Positions 51,301 through 60,300 of a DNA stretch of 64,000 bases are shown here, piece after piece. Both the position numbers and the translations under genes were made by a program. The notes beneath the pieces were generated by a model. That model made no database searches, was not told where the DNA came from, and worked only from the letters and a program-made list of their open reading frames with translations. Source of the DNA: Gordionus sp. m RMFG-2023 (Eukaryota > Nematomorpha > Gordioida > Chordodea > Parachordodidae); the NCBI RefSeq assembly GCF_954871325.1, contig NC_088777.1:35999366-36063365 (forward strand), read 5' to 3'. Position 1 is the stretch's first letter. Each line of letters begins with the position of its first letter.

Positions 51301-54300
51301 CTGGCTGGATATCTTCTAGACAAAGCGTCAGGTGATATGGAGGTGAGAGTTGCAGATATAATAGATAAAGCTCCTTACTTATCAATTGTATCAGATGGCT
51401 GGAGCAACATTAGAAACGAGAGTATTATTAATTTTATGGTGATGACGCCTGTTCCAGTGTTCTACAAATTTCTAAATACTGAGGAAAATCGCCATACGGC
51501 AGATTATATTGCCCAGGAATTTAAAAATGTAATTCATGAATTGAATCCGGTAAAAGTATATTCTTTAGTTACTGATAATGCCGCTAACATGAAAGCAGCC
51601 TGGAGAATTCTAAAATCTGAATCTATTTATAATCATATACAATGTTATGGTTGTGCAGCGCATACATTGCAGTTATTCTTTCACGATTTTGAACGATTGG
51701 ACGCCTTCAGTGACCATATTTCAATAATTAAAAAAATTGTTAAATTTTTCAAGAATAAACACATACCAGCTGCAGTATTTTCCCGTAATAAGAATCTTCA
51801 TGGCATACCATCTACATTAAGTACAATTAGCCAAACAAGATGGGCATCGTCAATAAAATGTATGGAGCAAATTCAAATATGCAAGAAAGCTCTAAAAGCA
51901 TCAGTTGTTGAAGAAGCTGTTTGTGATAATTGTCCCATAGAAATTACCAATAATATATTAAACGAAGAATTTTGGACGAAAAATTTAAAATTTTTAGCTA
52001 TACTCCAACCTTTAGCTACCTCATTGTTGAAAGTGCAAGGGGATAAATGTACTTTGGCCCAAGTAAAAAACGAGATGCTTAATTTGGAAAAACACATAAT
52101 ACAATCATGCCATGATTCTATATTTTCTCCATCTCAAGAAAAAAAAATTAAGGTTATGTTTGAAAAGAGAAAAACTGATATAAATACATGTGCTCACAAT
52201 GCTGCTTATTTATTGGACCCCCAATATCAAGGGGAGCATCTTACTAATACTGAATTTGATGAAGCATGTAATATAATACAAGAATTGGGTATTTTACAAG
52301 GTGGTGATAATCAAAATATTTTGAGTAATATAGTAAATTTCAGAAGCAAAAGCGGTATATTTAATAGCCATAATATGTGGAAAGTTGTAACTTCCATAAG
52401 AAACAATCAAATTTCGGCCTCAAGTTGGTGGAATGCATTTTGCCCACCTTGCCCATTAAGAGAAGTCGCTAATATTTTACTAACATTTCCTAGTTCGACT
52501 TCTTCTTCTGAAAGAAATTGGTCGGTTTGGGGCAATATTCACACGAAAAACAGAAATAGATTAAAGGCTTCTACAGCAGGAAAATTAGTAAGAGTGTATC
52601 ATAATTTAAGATTGATTAAAAATATTAAAGAAAATAATGATATTGAATATGAATCGGAACAAGACTCTGCCACGGAGGGTGAAACATTGACTATAGAATG
52701 AATTAAAAAATATTATGATATTTATTATTATACATAGATTTATTATAATATTATATAAATGCAAAATAAAGTTAATATTGGTGTAAAAAACATTTATTTG
52801 AATTTGACCATATTTGACCGGTCAAATATCGGTCAATTGACCGAATTGTATTTGACCGGTCAAATGCACAACCCTGGTCATAATTATATTTTAAAAAGCT
52901 TTTATTTTCTTTTGCCGATTGAGTCTAAACTGTTGATTACACTTGAAACACGAGAGGATATTAAAAAAATCTCAGTTTTATGCTGATGATTTAGTAGGTT
53001 CATATAAGTTACTTTGTGATGTCGAATTTTGGTATAAAAATCTTGACAGAATATGGTATTCTTTGAGACCAAAAAATGCTCTGCAGGCCCTTTCCATGTG
53101 TAATTGCATTTTAGATTCCCTGCCTAATATCAAAACATTATTAATTATTTTAGCTACCTAGCCAATTAGTACCTGCACTAATGAAAGGTCTTTTTCAACT
53201 TTAAAAAGGTTAAAAACCTATTTAAGAAACACAACCGGTGAAAAACGTTTAAATGGATGAGCCCTATTGAATATTTATAAGGAGATTATTTTAGATAAAA
53301 ATTTGATTCTAGATGAATTAGCGAAATCTCAGAGAAAAGTAGATCTCTCTTTTTAGATTCAAATCAAAAAATAGCAATAATATTTTATTAGTTTTAATAT
53401 ATAATCAATTTTTTTTTGTAAAAAAAATATTATTTATAAGATAATATCATCATATTTTTTTAAACCATTATTTGCATAAGAATTACACATTTTTTATATA
53501 ATTGTAAAAAATTACTTTTTTTTAAATAGAGTCTTTATACATTATAATTTTTAATATTAAAATCTGTATTATATAAAATATCAACATTTTGAAAATATTT
53601 TAATTAATAAAAATATATACATGATTAAATAAAGGAATGTAAAATATATAATAAAATACCCTAAAATTTTGTTATATGAAAATATAAAACAATTTTAACA
53701 AATCCAAAAATATAAGGAATTCGCCTCCCCCAAAAATTTTAGCCCCCCCCCCCCTACCATGATAAAATCCTGGCTACGCCACTGGATAAATTATATTAAT
53801 ATCTACTGTTAAAAATATACTAATAATTTAAATATGTTTTTATTATAGTTTGAGCAAAAATCTTATAAGATCTTTTTTTAAAGAGATTTTTCATCGAATT
53901 TTACCAAAAATGCCAAAATCTTTTGTAATTTTCAGGCATATAAAATCTTTCAAAATGAAATCAAAGATGTTTGCTAAAAAAAAATTTCAAGTTCTGTTTA
54001 TCGAATGAATCTACATTATGCGTATAAAGTGTTAATAAATATATTAGATCGGGTACTACAGCATAAGCTGGGCAATTAAAAAAATTTAAGATCCAGTACC
54101 AAAACCGATATCGTTGAAAAAATCGGATCCGGTAAATCTCGTGTAGTATGTAAATGAGATTGTTAAATAATGTTAACCCTTAAGTCATATACTCATTTTA
54201 TTTTCTGACATAAAATCATATAATAAGTAAAATTTACGATTTTTTTATAAAATATTAATAAGTTTTGATAAAAACAATATAACGAAAAAATTAAAATAAT

Positions 54301-57300
54301 CCTCATTTATTATAAAAATTAAGAAATTAAACACATAATTTAGCTTGATGATGACACCTTTTTTGTCATGATATTTGAAAATACTCATATGTCTCATTTG
54401 GGGGACAAACCTTACAATGACTACTAATCAACACCTCGTGATATCTTTTTAGGCTTGATATATCGTCTCTTAAAAATCTTAAGTGGAATATTGTACAGAG
54501 CACCTAAAAGTTTTTGTTTGATTTTTAACCATGGATTTGACTAGTTTTTTAAACAAATTTCTTCTAGATTAAAGGTTTTTGTTCCGTTTTATGCATATTA
54601 TAACAATTCAATATTAGTAATATGTAGACCTGTGAGCCGGCCGGCCGCCGATTTTTTTTGGTTACGCCGAAAAAGCCGCCGTTTAAAAAAATCACGGCCG
54701 GCGCAGAAATTTCTTTCTACCTTTTTATTCTAATAATTGGTCAGCATCACTCTTGTAATTTTTTAATGTCAATCAGGATTTTGATGAATTTTTATTTTCT
54801 ACTATTTTAAAATCATAATTATATTGATGTCATTTTAGAATTCAATCAATCAAAAATTCCAAAAGTTACCATAATTTTACATTTTTAAATGGATGCATCT
54901 ACTTTAATAATTCTATGAATAATTTTAGTATCCTAACTTTGGATAATAAAAAATCCAAAGTCTGGAAATTTTTTGCAAAAGAATTAGAGAATTTATTACT
55001 GCTCTAAAATATAAAACTGCAGAGGTTGAATTTGAATACGAGGAATATCAAAGAAAATACCTAAGTACAATAGATTTAACATCAGACATGTTTGATCTTG
55101 ACAGCATTTCTATACGCGGATAGGCGTTTTCATTGGCAATTCCAATGATAATAATAACAATAATTCCACGCATATGAAAAAAATTAAATGTCCCAACACG
55201 TTGGCTAGTATATTAATTATGCTAGAAAGCATATCTGGATTAAATAAGAATTTAATTAATAATGTTTTGAAAAGAAATGGGAAGCACTTTCTCAAATTAT
55301 GAATCTGAACTGGTAGAAGACTATTAGCATTTCTTTCAAAATTTAAAGAAACTGTCGAATTTCTTTCAGTACAAAAAGGGCCTACTTTAAACTTGTTACT
55401 TTTTAGTAGTGAAATTGAAACACATTTAATAGTAAATGATAGTGATAGTTCTGAAATTATTTCACTTAAGGAAAATATGCTAAAAAAACTTGCGTTAAGA
55501 TTTCCGGTTTGTAATCTGCAAGTAATATTATATAAGTATATTCTTTTATTTTTTATTTAAAATTATCTAAGTATTGGCTTCTCTTTTAGATCCAAGATTT
55601 TAAAAATTGACAATTGTGTCAAAGTATTTAATAGAGCAAAATTGCTCAGCTTCAGAATTTATAATAACACATCTTTTAAATTCAAGTTATTTGACAAAAT
55701 TGGCAAATAAACATCACAAATATAAATTATGAATCCAAGTTAGGTGACTTAGAACAAGAATGCCACAGTTTTCTTGGAAAACGACATTCACAAGATATGG
55801 ACGTTCTAAATTTTTGGAGAGAAAAGAAGAGTGAACTTCCCAATTTTTCCAGGCTCGCCAAAAATTCTCTGCATTTCGGCGACTAGCATACCTAGTGAAA
55901 GAGTTTTCTCTACCGCTGGATTGACGTTAAATTCAAGGAGATCATCATTATGTCCCAAAAATTTAAATAAAATAATTTTTATACATGATAATTATAAAAT
56001 TATGAAATCGATTTTGGATTTATGAGTTTTCTATTAAATAAATATTAAAAAATATGCCGAGATATCTATAGAGTAGTGTATATTTGTTTGTTTTTTTAAA
56101 TAATAAGCAATTAAAAAAATTAATGTCATAAAAATTTATAACTGCGCCGATTTTGTTGACGGCAGCTGAAAATCGGCGCGCGGCCGGTCGTCAGTTAGAT
56201 TTTTTAAAAATTGCGCCGGCCGCCGATATTTTGTCGGCGCACAGGTCTAGTAATATGTGGCATTGTCTTGATTTTTTTTCTCTTTTGAATAATTTTGGTA
56301 GGAATGGTGGTATTTAGTGTTGTTAATCGGCTTAGCCGAGTCGGCTCGAACAGAGCTGACCCAAATTTTGGGTCGTTTTTTTCGACCTAACCCGAGTCCA
56401 AGCCGAAAAACGACCTCGACCCAAAATATGGGTCGTTTTTTCGACTCAGACTTGAAGTTTTTTTAGGCCAATGTTTAAAAATATATTTTGCAAACATATT
56501 AAATTATAATTTCAGTGAAGATGTACCATAGGAAAATGACAATTGTCATAATCATCATTTTTAAGCTTTTTTCAATTTTTTTTAGACAAATGGGTAGCAA
56601 ACATGTTAAAATAAAATTTCATTGAAGATGTACCATAGGAAAGTGACAATTGTCATAATCGTCATTTTTGAACTTTTTTAAGGCAAATGGGTAAAAATAT
56701 ATTTTGTAAATATGTTAAATTAAAATTTCATTGAAGATGTACCTTGGAAAGTGATAATTGTCATAATCGTCATTTTTGAACTTTTTTGAATTTTTTTAAG
56801 GCAAATGGGTAAAAATATATTTTGTAAACATGTAAAATTAAAATATCGTTGAAGATGTACCATAGGAAAGTGACAATTTTCATAATCGTCATTTTTGAAC
56901 TTTTTTCAATTTAAATGAAGCAGATAGATAAAAATATATAGTGTAAACATGATTAATTTTTCAGTGATGAAAAACTTTGAAAAAATTAAAATAGCCATTG
57001 TTCCCTTAACCGCTTCTCTAACACTCTCTCAAATACTTTCATTGCATGTTCTAAGAGTTTAATAGCTCTGTAAGACCCGCAATCTATAGGATCACCTTTC
57101 CCCTTGTATACTGGGATAATTATACTTCTTCGCCAGTCCTTGGGAATAGTACCTTCTGTGACAATTTGATTGACTAAATTCATTAACCATTCAATCCCTA
57201 AATCATCAGAACCTTTAAACATCTCTGATACCACCATCGTTAAACCCGATGCCTTCCCTTTCTTTATCTTTTTCATTGCTCTCTTTATCTCATCCTTGCC

Positions 57301-60300
57301 AAATTTACACCCTGGACCTTCTATACCTTTGCACAACTAATTTATTATCCCATTCATTTTCTTCATTCAAAAGTCCTATCATGTAAATCTTCCAGGTGTT
57401 CTTAATACCACTACCATCAATCGCCATTTTTCCTTCCATATTTTTCACACACTTTACACCTATCACATCCTGCCTCTTTTTTGACATCTGTTTTGCCATT
57501 TGAACCATATTTCCAATTCCATCAGTGCATTCCATTTCTTTAGCAACATGTCTTTTTTCTTCTTGAGTCTTCGCTATTAATTTCTTAGCATTTCTTTTAG
57601 CCATCTTATAAATATCATTATGACTATTTTCTTTGCTATTATACCATACTTTGAAACACCTCCGTTTCTCTATACGGCTTTCGCTACCTCCGGGTTCCAC
57701 CACCAAGTCTCCTTATGTCTAGGCGGCCCTTTTATCCATCCACATACCTCCTCATTTGTCATTACCCAGGCTTTCTTCATGGCTTCCCACTTGTCATTCA
57801 CCCCAGATGCTTGTGCCATCTCCGCCTCCCTAATCGCCAATGCCATATTGAATTGATGTCTAGCACTCTACTCCTTCAATTTCCAAACCTTCAGCCTTGG
57901 GACAAACTTTCTTTTAGTGACCCTGGCACCTTTAAGAGTGAGATCTTCTACAACTAGTCGATGCTGATTTATACATTCCTCTCCCGGTATCACTTTCACA
58001 TTTTTTACTATACATCGATCACATCTTCTTAATAACAAGTAATCCACTGCACTTTTGGTACTACCCGACTTATAAGTCACCAGCTCCTCTGATTCTTTCT
58101 TAAACATTGTATTACAGACAATCATATCCATAGCATCACTAAAATCTAAAATCCTCTCTCCTTCCAAATTTCTCATGCCGTAACTGAACCCTCCATGTAC
58201 TCCTTCATAACCATCACTACTCGCTCCCACATGTCCATTCAGATCACCAGCCAGGATAATCCCCTCTTCATTTGCCAGTCTCGATGTCACCCCCAATAGA
58301 CTGTCCCAAAATATATCTTTCTCTTCTTCACTTCTTCCAACCTGAGGAACATATGCCGAGATAATATTATATAGCTTTCTACCAAAAATCATCTTGATAA
58401 CCATTATCTGGTTGTCTAGCCTTCTCACTTTGACTACTTTGTCTACCAATTTCTCCGCAACCAATACCCCAACTCCAGTCTTACCATAATTACCTCCTTG
58501 CCAAACGAATTTATACTTTTTGCTAGTCTTGCCAATCATTCTGGTCTCATTTCCTTTCCATCTAGTCACCTGTATGCAGCACACATATACATGCCTTCTG
58601 TGCAATACATCGACGTCTTCTCCCACTCTTCCCGTCATACTCCCAACATTCCATGTCGTGACCCTAACTCGATCACCTGTAAACTGGTTTCTCCACTTTT
58701 TATCAGGTCGTTTATGGCCGTCATAAGTTTCATTTTCATAAATAGTGGTTCCACCAGGTTTCCCAATGAGGAGGCCCACGGGGTACTTTGGGCTGTACCC
58801 TGCGCATGCTTTGTTGTAACCATAGGGGAATTTTTTAGCAAGGATTTTACAATCAAATGCCCTTCCTGACATCAAACTTTTTAAGTGGTTTTTACACCCC
58901 GCCGAGGAGACGGTGTTCCTATTCTAGACCCAGATCACAAGGAACCTTTTAGACCTCCATTAGCCGCCATAAGACGTTGCTACTCCCTTGCCACGATGAG
59001 GCTGAAGGTAGGATTTTGGGAATTAAATTAAACACACCACTATGTCAAGTGCTAGTGTTGAGTTTATTTAGCCACACTAATTTATATTTGGTGATAGCTG
59101 CTCAAGGCTTGGGGGTTAAAATATAAGGGTTGTGTATTTTATTGGTCAAATACGTTTTGGTCAATTGAGAGCAATATTTGACTGGTCAAATTCAAATAAA
59201 TGTTTTTCTAAGACAATATTAACTTTATTTTGTATATAAATATTAATTTTATAATATTTTTTAAATTCATTGTCATTCAATAACTAGTTTAGCTCTCCGT
59301 GGCAGTCTTGTTCTGATTCATATTACAATTTTCTTTAATATTTTTTAATCAATTTTTATGTTGTCGATTTCTGTTTTAATAAGAATATTAACCCAAATTG
59401 ACCAATTTCTCTCTGAAGAAGTAGAACTAGGAATTTTTAGTAAAATGCCACTTCTCTACATAGGCATGGTGGGCAAAGCACATTCCACTAATTTGAGGCC
59501 GGAATCGGCTTGTTTCTTATGGAAGTTACTGTTTCCATATAATTTGCTATTAAACATGCCACGTTTACTTCTGAAATTTAGGATATCACTTGAAATATAT
59601 TGATCATCATCACCTTGTAAAATGCCTAATTCTTGATTATGTCAAATACTTCATTAAATTCACTATTAATGAGAACTCTTGATATTGGGGACCCAATAAA
59701 TAAGCAGCATTGTGATCCATTTTACTTTTTTCAAAAATATTTTTAATTTTTTTTATAGGAGTATTTAACTGTATTTGACCAGGTCAAATACTCCTCTGGT
59801 CAATTGACCAACTTACCAACCCTCAAAAATATAGAAATTATTTTGTTATTATAATTTAATATATAAATAAAGCATTTATTTTTTCTTATTTCATTCAAGT
59901 CACTATTCATAAAATATTAATAAAATTTATCTAAATATTGAATTTCATTTTTTTTTACAAAAATTTATAATTATCACACTATGTTTTTGAAATATAGTGA
60001 AAGTGTGGTGTGTTGTTAGACACAACTTTTGATAGTAGTGATAAATTTAAAATTAGTGTCAAAGTTTTCATCCTTTTTTATTTGAATTCTAATATCAACC
60101 ATTTGATATTATTAAATCCATAATGAAAACAGGTTTCATTGTCCCAATATACTAGTGTTGTTAAAGTAACTAGTTATCTTTTTTGAAATGTAACTGCCAA
60201 AAGTAACTAGTTACTTCTAAAAATATGTATGTATAAATCTAAATAATATATTCAAATAATTATTTTATTTTTAATATGTGAATTGATCATTTATTAAAAG

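Larger units (their letters stand above)
49840..53784 (+). mobile_element. Outer hAT (CAGTGGCATA ends) hosting another hAT
   Basis: Ends CAGTGGCATAGGCATAGGGG and reverse complement CAGTGGCGTAGCCAGGAT. Identical TSD GATAAATT at 49832-49839 and 53785-53792. It keeps about 1.2 kb of its own sequence. The rest is the inserted element 50164-52876. Its own transposase C-terminus survives at 52950-53355. Confidence 0.88.

Noticed and set aside
57620-57957. Plus-strand open frames over the LINE endonuclease region
   Set aside because: They are antisense shadows of the minus-strand LINE protein.
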